From NCBI GenBank assembly GCA_016787755.1, contig JAEUUA010000023.1:24613-88612 (forward strand): a stretch of 64,000 nucleotides of DNA, given 5' to 3'. Below, piece after piece: positions 26,261-34,529 of the stretch. The translations under genes and the position numbers were made by a program. Every line of letters starts with the position of its first letter. Position 1 is the first letter of the stretch. The notes beneath the pieces were generated by a model. The model searched no databases, had not been told where the DNA came from, and saw nothing but the letters and a program-made list of their open reading frames with translations. The stretch comes from Cyclobacteriaceae bacterium (GTDB lineage Bacteria; Bacteroidota; Bacteroidia; Cytophagales; Cyclobacteriaceae).

Positions 26261-26300
26261 GGTGCTGGATACTTGATACTGATCTTTAGTATCAGGAATC
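26261..26300. repeat. short self-complementary repeat before atpZ
   Basis: GATACT occurs twice (26268-26273, 26275-26280) and its complement AGTATC at 26288-26293. It is a small degenerate palindrome in the gap between bactofilin and atpZ, without coding potential. Confidence 0.4.
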
Positions 26301-26312
26301 CCACAATTAGCA

Positions 26313-26744
26313 TTAATTTGCCCTTGCACCCTCTGGGCGAAGGGCATGCATCCCATTGCTTTCGCCAATTTTAATGTCTTTAATCACTGCGCCCATTTTA
26401 CAACTTCCGTTGAAAACGGCTCCCGGCTCAACAACTAATTTTCCCGTAAGGATATCGCCATGGATTTTGGCAGTTGCCTTTAATACCAATAACTCAGAAA
26501 TCTCCAATTTACCTTTTACTTCGCCCTCAATGTCTGCATTCTGCGCAATGATGTTACCTTCAATATGGCTTGAGTGACCCAAGGCAATCTTTGATTTGGA
26601 CTTAACACTTCCAATCACCTTGCCTTCAATCCGAATGTTTCCGTAGGTTTCAATGTTTCCCTCAAGCACGGTGCCCTTTCCAATCACGTTGCTGGAATTG
26701 CTAATCTCGTCTGCGACTCTCTTTTGTTCTTTTGATGTTAACAT
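26313..26744 (-). CDS. bactofilin (polymer-forming cytoskeletal protein)
   Basis: A 143-residue protein with the right-handed beta-helix repeats of bactofilins: NVIGKGTVLEGNIETYGNIRIEGKVIGSV, then ALGHSSHIEGNIIAQNADIEGEVKG. It should self-assemble into filaments and place wall-modifying enzymes. It lies 10 bases after an M23 peptidase gene, the common bactofilin partner in several phyla. Confidence 0.93.
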   Translation of the reverse strand: MLTSKEQKRVADEISNSSNVIGKGTVLEGNIETYGNIRIEGKVIGSVKSKSKIALGHSSHIEGNIIAQNADIEGEVKGKLEISELLVLKATAKIHGDILTGKLVVEPGAVFNGSCKMGAVIKDIKIGESNGMHALRPEGARAN

Positions 26745-26754
26745 GGCGTTTAGT

Positions 26755-27621
26755 TTAAAAAGTTACAAAATCTTCCGGATTAAGGGAGTTTCCATTGTAC
26801 CACATTTCAAAATGTAAATGAGGCCCATCGGTCATCTCTCCACTGTTGCCAACTATAGAGATAATATCACCGGCATTTACAAAACTACCAACTTTTTTTA
26901 ACAATCCTGCATTGTGCTTATACACGGTAACCAGATTGCCCCTATGCTGCACCGCAATTACATGTCCTGCGTCCTGCGTCCATGAGGCCATTACCACCGT
27001 GCCATCGGCTACACACTTAACGGGTTCATTCGTCTTTGCCACCACATCTATTCCATAGTGACCTTTCTTAATATCATAATGATCGGACACAAAACCGGTA
27101 ATGGGTGTAAAGAAAAACATCTCTTGCAACTCCCGATACTTGCCGCTAGCCAACGTAACTAAGGAGAATTCACTTTTCTCAAATTCCTTTCTAAACATGG
27201 AATCGGAGGCTGCCAAATCCATTTTCCCAACAGTTGTCACAGGCCTGTTGTTTCCTCCCAAAACTTCTGCCGGGTCAGTAAATCCACTGGACGTATCCCC
27301 ACTCAATACGCGTTGGAAGTTTTGAATGAATAAATCCTTTTGATTTACCTCCACGGCCAGCGAGTCAACTTTTACAGCCAACTCATACAACTTCTTGTTG
27401 GCTTCCATTTGGGCATATTTAGGATCGAACCATTTGGCTAATAAAGTCTTTGACAAAAAGAGACTAAATGCAAAAAGCAGTAAGAACACCGAAGCTGAAA
27501 TTACCAGCACTTTGGCATAAGTAAACCCGGTGCTTGATGTCTCAGCAAGGTTCTCTTCATTTCGAATCACCACCAGGTATTTGGTTGTGAGGCGCTCGGA
27601 TATGGTTTTTTTCGGTTTCAA
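26755..27621 (-). CDS. M23-family peptidoglycan endopeptidase, bactofilin partner
   Basis: A 288-residue membrane-anchored peptidase. A membrane helix (about 33-57, VLVISASVFLLLFAFSLFLS) is followed by a coiled region and the M23 domain with HYGIDVVAK, AVQHRGNLVTVYKH and GPHLHFEMWYNG, giving the complete zinc site. The start is a TTG at 27621, the only start that keeps the anchor; an in-frame ATG is absent upstream. A -7 element 15 bases before it implies a very short leader. It shares an operon with the bactofilin gene. Confidence 0.9.
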   Translation of the reverse strand: MKPKKTISERLTTKYLVVIRNEENLAETSSTGFTYAKVLVISASVFLLLFAFSLFLSKTLLAKWFDPKYAQMEANKKLYELAVKVDSLAVEVNQKDLFIQNFQRVLSGDTSSGFTDPAEVLGGNNRPVTTVGKMDLAASDSMFRKEFEKSEFSLVTLASGKYRELQEMFFFTPITGFVSDHYDIKKGHYGIDVVAKTNEPVKCVADGTVVMASWTQDAGHVIAVQHRGNLVTVYKHNAGLLKKVGSFVNAGDIISIVGNSGEMTDGPHLHFEMWYNGNSLNPEDFVTF

Positions 27622-27635
27622 ATGGTTAATTTCAA

Positions 27636-27643
27636 CAAAATTA
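27636..27643 (-). promoter_or_regulatory. -7 element for the M23-bactofilin operon
   Basis: TAATTTTG on the minus strand is a full match to TAnnTTTG, 15 bases before the TTG start. No clear -33 element is seen. It is divergent from the promoter at 27682. Confidence 0.45.
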
Positions 27644-27681
27644 GAGATTCTGATTGATTATAATATTGAATATCTGTTTTT

Positions 27682-27689
27682 TACGTTTG
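27682..27689 (+). promoter_or_regulatory. -7 element for the PorW/SprE-like gene
   Basis: TACGTTTG is a full match to TAnnTTTG, 21 bases before the TTG start at 27711. Candidate TTG -33 sites have spacings of 13 or 25, neither ideal. Confidence 0.45.
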
Positions 27690-27710
27690 TAGATTAAAAC
27701 GGAAATTACC

Positions 27711-30287
27711 TTGTCCGCACGCATAATCATTCGTTTCGCACAGCTTTTACTGTTCATTTGCATCTTTACGGGTTGCTCTGTCCAACAGAATAATATTACG
27801 AGCAACGTGTTTCATAATGCCACTGCTCACTATAATGGTTATTATTATGCACGGGAAAAAACGTATGAGGTTGAGAAAACTATCTTGAAAAGTTTAGATG
27901 ATGATCCTAACCAAATTCTAAGACTCTTCCCCCGGTTAGATACCATCTTAGCAAAATCATACACAAAAGATACCGAAGAAATAATCAAGATGGCATCGCT
28001 ATCGATTCAACGCCATCCAAACAGCAAGTGGGTATATGAAAATTATGTATTGGTAGGTAAAGCACGTTTATACGCTGGCGACTATCCTAATGCTATTCAA
28101 ACGTTTAAATATGTAAACACAAAAAGTCATGATGTCAATACACGGCACAAGGCACTAATCCAATTACTACGAACCTTTACCGAACAAAATGATTTCGATC
28201 GTGCGGAAGAAACATTTCGCTTTCTTGAAAAAGAAAAATTAAGTAAAACCAATCAAAAAGAGCTTTACTTACAGAAGGCTTATTATTATCAAATTCGTGA
28301 TGATTATGATTACATGGTACGCAACCTCACCAAGGCCGATTCGCTGTTAGGTCGAAAAGATCGCAAGGGAAGGATTTATTTTTTGGTAGGTCAGGTTTAT
28401 CAAAAGCTTGGTTTTGATTCGGAGGCCTACAACTATTATCGCAAGTGTATTGCTACCAATCCGGAATATGAAATCGATTTTTATGCTCGATTAAACATGG
28501 CCCAGGTTGCCAGGCTTGATGACAAAAAAGATATTCGTCAATTGCGTGCGCAATTTGAAAAAATGTTGACCGATGCAAAAAATCAAGAGTTCAAAGATAA
28601 GATCTATTATGAGTTGGGTGAGTTTGATCGAAAGCGCGGCCGGTTGCATGATGCGATTGAAAGTTATTCGCAATCTGCTCATGCAGGCACCAACAAGCGC
28701 ATTCAGGGAAGTGCTTACTTGCGGATAGGCCAATTAAGTTTCGATTCGCTAAAAAAATATAGCCAGGCAAAATTGTATTACGATAGTGCCATCGGTGCGC
28801 TGCCTAAAGATTATGAAAATTATGATTTTATAAAAAAACGACAAGAGATACTAGGTGACTTTGCCAAGTATACAGAAGCAATTACCTGGAACGACAGTTT
28901 GCTCTCACTCTCCTCTTTTGATTCGCTTACCCTGCGCAACCGACTTGATTCAGTTATGGCTAAGCGCAAATTAGCGGCAGCGCCAGGCAAGAAAAAAAAG
29001 AAACGTAGTTCAGACAGCGGTAGTGGTAACAATCAAAATAGTTCGTTCTTCAATACCGAATCAAGCGCAACAGCGGATTGGTATTTTGGAAATCCATCGG
29101 CCGTATCGTTAGGGCAATCTGAATTTCAGCGTATCTGGGGTGCTATTCCATTAGAAGATAATTGGCGAAGGTCAAACAAGTCTACGGTAATCAATGACGC
29201 CAATACGGTAGTTGCCCAGGTAGAAGGAACGGAAAAATTACCTTCCGGTGAAATCAAAAAAACAGAAGCCGTTGATGAGGTAGGGAAACTCCTTACCCAA
29301 ATTCCACGCACGGATAAACAAAAGGTTGAGGCCTTAGCTAAAATAGAAGAAGGTTATTTTAAATTGGGTGATCTCTATTACTTCCAGCTCAATGAAAAGG
29401 AAAATGCTTCTCAATCATATACCAAATTATTGGACCGATTTCCAGATTCGGAATTTGAACCTGAAGTGCTTTATAAGTTATACTTAATCTCACGCGACAA
29501 AGATCCCACGAAAGCCGAGAAGTACGCAGAACTCTTAAAAGCAAATCATCCTCAATCAAATTTTACCCGCATTCTGATTAACCCCGACTATCTGCGCGAA
29601 ACAAGTGTAGCCGCGGAAAAACAAAAATTAATTTATAAAGAGGCGTATGCGTTTTATCAGGCAAATAACCTGCGGCCGGCACAAGATCGAATCCGGCTTG
29701 CCTTGCAGGAAGGTGAAACCGGGTTTACTCCGCAACTTGAATTACTAAAAATTCTTATTACAGGAAAGACAGAAGATGTTACCCGTTATCAATTTGAATT
29801 GGGTGAGTTTATTAAAAAATATCCCGATGGAGAACTAAAGCCCTATGCCGAGCAATTGCTGGCTGCTTCTAAAACGCTTATTGCTAAACTTGAGCGATCA
29901 AAAGGCATTCAGTTTATAAAGTCGATGGAAGGCGTTCACAGTTTTGTAATTGTTTATACAACTGAGGCAAAAATTACAAATCCGGTGTCAACTGCATTAG
30001 AAAGGTTTAATGCAAGCCAATGGAAGGAATTGAAATTAAACACGAGCAATATTATTCTCAACGAGGAGAAGACAATCACCATGGTGAGCGATTTGCCCAA
30101 CCTAGAAACAGCCCTCAGTTATTTTGACAAATTCCTCGCTCAGATCGCCAAGGACAAGCCATTTTCAAACTATAAATTCTATAGCTTTGTAATAACAAAA
30201 GATAATTTTCAAATTTTCTACCGAACTAAGGCATTGGATGAGTACCTCACCTTCTTTGATCGAAACTATCAAAAACAAAATCAATAA
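27711..30287 (+). CDS. porW: TPR lipoprotein, PorW/SprE-like (type IX secretion / gliding)
   Basis: An 858-residue lipoprotein (leader SARIIIRFAQLLLFICIFTGC). The early NVFHNATAHYNGYYYAREKTYE stretch resembles PorW/SprE proteins, which support type IX secretion and gliding. TPR-like repeats follow (NAIQTFKYVNTKSHDV, DRAEETFRFLEKEKL, SEAYNYYRKCIATNPEYE, ENASQSYTKLLDRFPDSEFEPEVLYKLYL). It starts at TTG, the only codon that keeps the lipoprotein signal. Its end overlaps the penicillin-binding-protein gene by 50 bases. Divergent bactofilin and M23 genes suggest a link to the cell wall. Confidence 0.82.
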   Translation: MSARIIIRFAQLLLFICIFTGCSVQQNNITSNVFHNATAHYNGYYYAREKTYEVEKTILKSLDDDPNQILRLFPRLDTILAKSYTKDTEEIIKMASLSIQRHPNSKWVYENYVLVGKARLYAGDYPNAIQTFKYVNTKSHDVNTRHKALIQLLRTFTEQNDFDRAEETFRFLEKEKLSKTNQKELYLQKAYYYQIRDDYDYMVRNLTKADSLLGRKDRKGRIYFLVGQVYQKLGFDSEAYNYYRKCIATNPEYEIDFYARLNMAQVARLDDKKDIRQLRAQFEKMLTDAKNQEFKDKIYYELGEFDRKRGRLHDAIESYSQSAHAGTNKRIQGSAYLRIGQLSFDSLKKYSQAKLYYDSAIGALPKDYENYDFIKKRQEILGDFAKYTEAITWNDSLLSLSSFDSLTLRNRLDSVMAKRKLAAAPGKKKKKRSSDSGSGNNQNSSFFNTESSATADWYFGNPSAVSLGQSEFQRIWGAIPLEDNWRRSNKSTVINDANTVVAQVEGTEKLPSGEIKKTEAVDEVGKLLTQIPRTDKQKVEALAKIEEGYFKLGDLYYFQLNEKENASQSYTKLLDRFPDSEFEPEVLYKLYLISRDKDPTKAEKYAELLKANHPQSNFTRILINPDYLRETSVAAEKQKLIYKEAYAFYQANNLRPAQDRIRLALQEGETGFTPQLELLKILITGKTEDVTRYQFELGEFIKKYPDGELKPYAEQLLAASKTLIAKLERSKGIQFIKSMEGVHSFVIVYTTEAKITNPVSTALERFNASQWKELKLNTSNIILNEEKTITMVSDLPNLETALSYFDKFLAQIAKDKPFSNYKFYSFVITKDNFQIFYRTKALDEYLTFFDRNYQKQNQ

Positions 30288-32577
30288 GCTCCTTGGGATT
30301 CAAAAGCCCTGGCTAGGGAAGGCGATCAAATATGTTTGGATTGCCTTCTTCTGTTTTCTCTTGGGATTTCCACTCTACATTTATACAGTAAGCATTAACT
30401 TGTTTGGGCTCTATGGCGAAATGCCGAGCTTGCGCGAAGTTGAAAATCCTGAGAATGACCTTTCCTCAGAAATTATTTCAGCCGATGGAGTTTCATTAGG
30501 ACGTTACTTTCGCTACAACAGGAGTCAGGTTCATTTTGATCAGCTATCGGATGATTTGGTGAACACCCTGGTAATTTCAGAGGACCATCGATTCTACAAT
30601 CATTCCGGGTTGGACTTTCCGGCCTATGCACGTGTGCTTATCGGCATCCTTACCTTCAATCAACAAGGGGGCGGAAGTACCATCACACAACAACTTGCAA
30701 AAAATCTTTATACACAAAATGTAGATCGCAACCTTGATGGCTTGCTTGGCAACCTGGGGAGCCTGCCTAAGCGCGTCATTCAAAAAACAAAAGAGTGGAT
30801 CATATCGGTGAATCTCGAGCAAAATTTTACCAAGCAAGAGATCATTGCCATGTACTTAAATACAGTCCCTTTTAGTAGCAATGCTTTTGGAATTAAAGTT
30901 GCCGCAGAAACCTATTTTAATAAGCAACCCGATAGCCTGAACCTGCAAGAATCTGCTGTGTTGATCGGCATGTTGCAGGCTGCCACCTACTTTAATCCTC
31001 AGCGAAATCCTGAAAACTCACTGCGCAAACGCAACGAAGTTTTGTATAAAGTGTACAAACATGGTTACAAACTAACCACCCGCGAGCAATACGATTCGAT
31101 ACGAGCCCTTCCCATAGAATTGAAATATAATTTGCAGAATCAAAATGAAGGACTTGCTACTTATTTTCGCACTGTATTAGGCAATTATTTGCTTCAGTAT
31201 TGCAATGAGAAAGGAATTGATCTCTATAACTCAGGATTAAAAATATATACCACCATTGACAGTCGCTTGCAAAAGTATGCCGAAGAAGCTGTGACCGATC
31301 ACATGAAACCTCTGCAAGAACTTTTTAATAAAGAATGGAAATCAAGAAATCGTAATCCATGGGTGGATGACGATGGACGTGAAATAAAAGATTTTCTGGA
31401 GCGAAGAATCAGGCAAACCGATGCCTACAAAGTGTATACCGAGAAATACGGAGAAAAATCAGATTCACTGAAAATTATGCTTACGTTGAAAAAGCAGATG
31501 ACAGTTTTTACGTGGGATGGTGAGCGCGACACACTATTCAGCAGCTACGATTCGCTAGACTATTATAAGCGCTTTCTTCAAACTGGCTTTATGGCCATGG
31601 ATCCATACTCCGGTCATATCAAAGCATGGGTAGGAGGCATCAATCACAAGTATTTTAAGTTCGATCACGTAAAACAGGGTAAGCGTCAACCAGGTTCAAC
31701 CTTCAAGGCATTTGTCTATGGACTGGCCATGGAGAATGGGTATTCACCTTGTCTATTAAAGAAAGATATCTCCCCTCAATTTTATATTCCTAATCAGCCC
31801 CCTTGGTATCCCCTCAATGCCGATGGAACTCGAGGTAAAGGAACTCAAATGACAATCCGGGCGGCTATGGCTCAATCCGTTAATTCCATTACAGGACAAA
31901 TCATGCAAGAATTAAAGGCTGAAAATGTTGTGGAGTTTGCCCACCGAGTGGGTATTGAAAGTCAATTGGACGCAGTGCCCTCTCTTTGCTTAGGGACAAG
32001 CGATGTTTCATTGTTTGAAATGGTTGGCGCGTATGGAACTTTTGTAAACGGAGGCATCAGCACCCAACCTATTTTTATAACCCGCATTGAGGATAAAAAT
32101 GGAAACGTGATTGAAATTTTTAATCCAAAAACAAAAGAGGCTATCAATGAGCAAACAGCCTACAAAATGATATACATGCTGCGCGGTGGTGTGGAGGAAG
32201 AAGGAGGAACTTCGCTGGGATTAAGTCGCGAACTACGAATTGACAATGAAATCGGAGGCAAGACCGGAACCACAAACAATGCTTCGGATGGCTGGTACAT
32301 TGGAGTAACTCATGATTTAGTTGGTGGAGCATGGACGGGTGGTGATGAACGTGCCATTCATTTTCCTTCCTGGTTATTTGGTCAAGGGGGTAAAACGGCC
32401 CGTCCTATTTGGGATGCCTTTTTACGAAAGGCATATAATGATCCGCTAAGTGGAATAAAGAAAGGTCAATTTAAACGTCCTTCGAGCGGACTTGATATGA
32501 CACTTGATTGCGCACGTCATACTGTTCAGGATTCCATACAATTAATTGATGAACAACCTTGGGATATTAATAATTGA
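30238..32577 (+). CDS. penicillin-binding protein 1A (glycosyltransferase/transpeptidase)
   Basis: A 779-residue bifunctional wall synthase. After one membrane helix (about 28-50) comes the GT51 glycosyltransferase with SEDHRFYNHSGLDFPAYARV and GGGSTITQQLAKNLY. The transpeptidase has the SxxK serine in RQPGSTFKAFVYG (near residue 486), the SxN motif in AQSVNSITG, and KTGTT in GGKTGTTNNASDGWY. It begins 50 bases inside the PorW/SprE-like gene in another frame; the next Met lies after the membrane helix, so this start is needed. Confidence 0.94.
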   Translation: MSTSPSLIETIKNKINKLLGIQKPWLGKAIKYVWIAFFCFLLGFPLYIYTVSINLFGLYGEMPSLREVENPENDLSSEIISADGVSLGRYFRYNRSQVHFDQLSDDLVNTLVISEDHRFYNHSGLDFPAYARVLIGILTFNQQGGGSTITQQLAKNLYTQNVDRNLDGLLGNLGSLPKRVIQKTKEWIISVNLEQNFTKQEIIAMYLNTVPFSSNAFGIKVAAETYFNKQPDSLNLQESAVLIGMLQAATYFNPQRNPENSLRKRNEVLYKVYKHGYKLTTREQYDSIRALPIELKYNLQNQNEGLATYFRTVLGNYLLQYCNEKGIDLYNSGLKIYTTIDSRLQKYAEEAVTDHMKPLQELFNKEWKSRNRNPWVDDDGREIKDFLERRIRQTDAYKVYTEKYGEKSDSLKIMLTLKKQMTVFTWDGERDTLFSSYDSLDYYKRFLQTGFMAMDPYSGHIKAWVGGINHKYFKFDHVKQGKRQPGSTFKAFVYGLAMENGYSPCLLKKDISPQFYIPNQPPWYPLNADGTRGKGTQMTIRAAMAQSVNSITGQIMQELKAENVVEFAHRVGIESQLDAVPSLCLGTSDVSLFEMVGAYGTFVNGGISTQPIFITRIEDKNGNVIEIFNPKTKEAINEQTAYKMIYMLRGGVEEEGGTSLGLSRELRIDNEIGGKTGTTNNASDGWYIGVTHDLVGGAWTGGDERAIHFPSWLFGQGGKTARPIWDAFLRKAYNDPLSGIKKGQFKRPSSGLDMTLDCARHTVQDSIQLIDEQPWDINN

Positions 32578-32607
32578 CAATTTTGGAAGTACTACTTTTA
32601 AAAGTAT

Positions 32608-32661
32608 GAAGTACGCATTCATTATCCAGATTCATCATTCATCATTTGTAATTCGTACTTC
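32608..32661. repeat. inverted repeat before uvrC
   Basis: GAAGTACG (32608-32615) is matched by CGTACTTC (32654-32661), with ATTCAT/TTCATC words repeated between. It is non-coding and lies in the 109-base gap before uvrC. Confidence 0.45.
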
Positions 32662-32686
32662 AATAAGTCCTTCGTAATTTTACGAG

Positions 32687-34477
32687 GTGCAGCCTGACTT
32701 AAAAAATTCAATTTCATCACTTCCCGATTCACCCGGCATTTATCGCTACTACAGTAAGGATGGTGATTTGATTTATGTGGGCAAAGCCAAAAGCTTGAAG
32801 AAGCGGGTAAGCAGCTACTTCAACAAGCAGTCGCAATACAATCGCAAAACAGAAAAGTTAGTCTCTGAAATTAATAAGATCGAGTTCACCCTTGCCAACA
32901 CCGAGTTTGATGCGTTGCTGCTTGAAAATAATTTCATCAAACAATATCAACCTAAATACAATATCCTTCTCAAGGATGATAAAACCTTTCCCTACCTCTG
33001 TATTTTAAAAGAACGCTTTCCGCGAATTATTTATACTAGAAAATATTTGCCCAAGCAAGGGGAATACTTTGGCCCCTATACCAGCGTGGTGTCAATGAAA
33101 AGTGTGCTGGAATTGGTGCGTCAGCTCTATTCGATACGCACGTGCTCGCTTTTACTTTCGAGGGAAAATGTTGAACAGAAAAAATTTAAAGTCTGCCTGG
33201 AGTTTCATATCGGAAACTGCAAAGGTCCATGCGAAGGACTGCAAGAGGAAAGTGCATACTTAGACGAGATTGCCCAGATCCGGAACATTTTAAAGGGCGA
33301 CTTAAGTGTGGTGGAGAATGAATTCACCCGAAGAATGAAAGAGGCAGCCAAAGCTTTGGAATTTGAGAAAGCGGCTATCTATAAACGTAAACTCGATCTG
33401 CTTGAAAAATTCCAAACCAAATCATTGGTGGTGAATCGCAAGCTCAGCGAGATTGATGTAGTCACCATTACCAGCACGGAGACAGATGCATTTGTCAACT
33501 ACATGCAAATACAGGAAGGCTCCATCATTTTTTCAAAGAACTTTGAAATCAAAAAGAAACTGGAAGAAGCTGATAATGAGATTTTAAGTTTGGTCGTTCA
33601 AGAGTTACGGACAACCTACCGAAGCAACAATCCGGAAGTTTACACCAATTTGACCTTGCTGGTAAAGTCAGAAGATTTTGAAAATGTAGTTCCCCAAATT
33701 GGTGATAAGAAAAAACTGATCGACCTCTCGCTCAAAAACGCACTCTATCAAAAACGAGAGAAAGAAATCGACCGGGAAGAGCAAAAATCAAAAAAGAATA
33801 AAGTGCTGCACATCATGCAGACCGACCTGCGTTTAAATCAATATCCAAAAATTATTGAGTGTTTCGATAACTCAAATTTTCAAGGTACTTCACCTGTAGC
33901 TTCTATGGTTCGGTTTGTGGATGGCAAGGCTGATAAAAAAGGATATCGTCATTTTAATATAAAGACGGTTGAAGGGCCCGATGATTTTGCTTCCATGAAA
34001 GAAATTGTAGGCAGGCGCTACAAGCGAATCATGGAAGAGGAAGGTGAGTACCCACAGTTAATTATTGTGGATGGTGGGAAGGGTCAATTGAGCAGTGCGT
34101 GCGAGGCCTTGCAAGAACTTGGCCTTTACGGAAAAATTCCAATTGTTGGTATCGCAAAAAGACTAGAAGAAATTTATTACCCGGAAGATCCACTCCCTCT
34201 GCTGATCAGCAAACGATCTCCGGCCTTGCTACTCATTCAACGCATTCGTGATGAAGCTCACCGCTTTGCCATCACGTTTCACAGACTCAAAAGAAGCAAG
34301 GTTTCTCTATCAACAGAACTTGAAAGCATTCCCGGTATCGGAAGAAAAACAACCGATAAACTTTTATCTCATTTTAAGTCGGTAAAGAAAATTAAAGAGG
34401 CGAGCGTGGAAGAACTTGTTGCATTAGTTGGAAAGAGTGCTGCGGAAAAAATACAAAAGCATAAAGTGGAAAGCTAA
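32687..34477 (+). CDS. uvrC: excinuclease ABC subunit C
   Basis: A 596-residue nucleotide-excision-repair nuclease of usual length. The N-terminal GIY-YIG domain reads SPGIYRYYSKDGDLIYVGKAKSLKKRVSSY, followed by the Cys-rich linker (CLEFHIGNCKGPC), the UVR motif (AAKALEFEKAAIYKRKLDLLE), the RNase-H-like nuclease domain (ECFDNSNFQGTSPVASMVRF) and two helix-hairpin-helix motifs (ESIPGIGRKTTDKLLSHF). It starts at GTG. The last residues, KHKVES, are encoded by an intergenic repeat unit, so the original end was probably different. Confidence 0.97.
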   Translation: MQPDLKNSISSLPDSPGIYRYYSKDGDLIYVGKAKSLKKRVSSYFNKQSQYNRKTEKLVSEINKIEFTLANTEFDALLLENNFIKQYQPKYNILLKDDKTFPYLCILKERFPRIIYTRKYLPKQGEYFGPYTSVVSMKSVLELVRQLYSIRTCSLLLSRENVEQKKFKVCLEFHIGNCKGPCEGLQEESAYLDEIAQIRNILKGDLSVVENEFTRRMKEAAKALEFEKAAIYKRKLDLLEKFQTKSLVVNRKLSEIDVVTITSTETDAFVNYMQIQEGSIIFSKNFEIKKKLEEADNEILSLVVQELRTTYRSNNPEVYTNLTLLVKSEDFENVVPQIGDKKKLIDLSLKNALYQKREKEIDREEQKSKKNKVLHIMQTDLRLNQYPKIIECFDNSNFQGTSPVASMVRFVDGKADKKGYRHFNIKTVEGPDDFASMKEIVGRRYKRIMEEEGEYPQLIIVDGGKGQLSSACEALQELGLYGKIPIVGIAKRLEEIYYPEDPLPLLISKRSPALLLIQRIRDEAHRFAITFHRLKRSKVSLSTELESIPGIGRKTTDKLLSHFKSVKKIKEASVEELVALVGKSAAEKIQKHKVES

Positions 34478-34519
34478 AAGCATAAAGTCCTTCTCTCCAA
34501 CTTTATACTTTTCACTTTC
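34455..34519. repeat. repeat element at the 3' end of uvrC
   Basis: AAAAGCATAAAGT occurs at 34455-34467, inside the last uvrC codons, and again at 34476-34488 across the stop. An imperfect reverse complement, ACTTTATACTTTTCACTTT, lies at 34500-34518. The element forms a hairpin after uvrC and ends 11 bases before the convergent peptidase gene. Confidence 0.5.
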
Positions 34520-34529
34520 AACCAAATTT

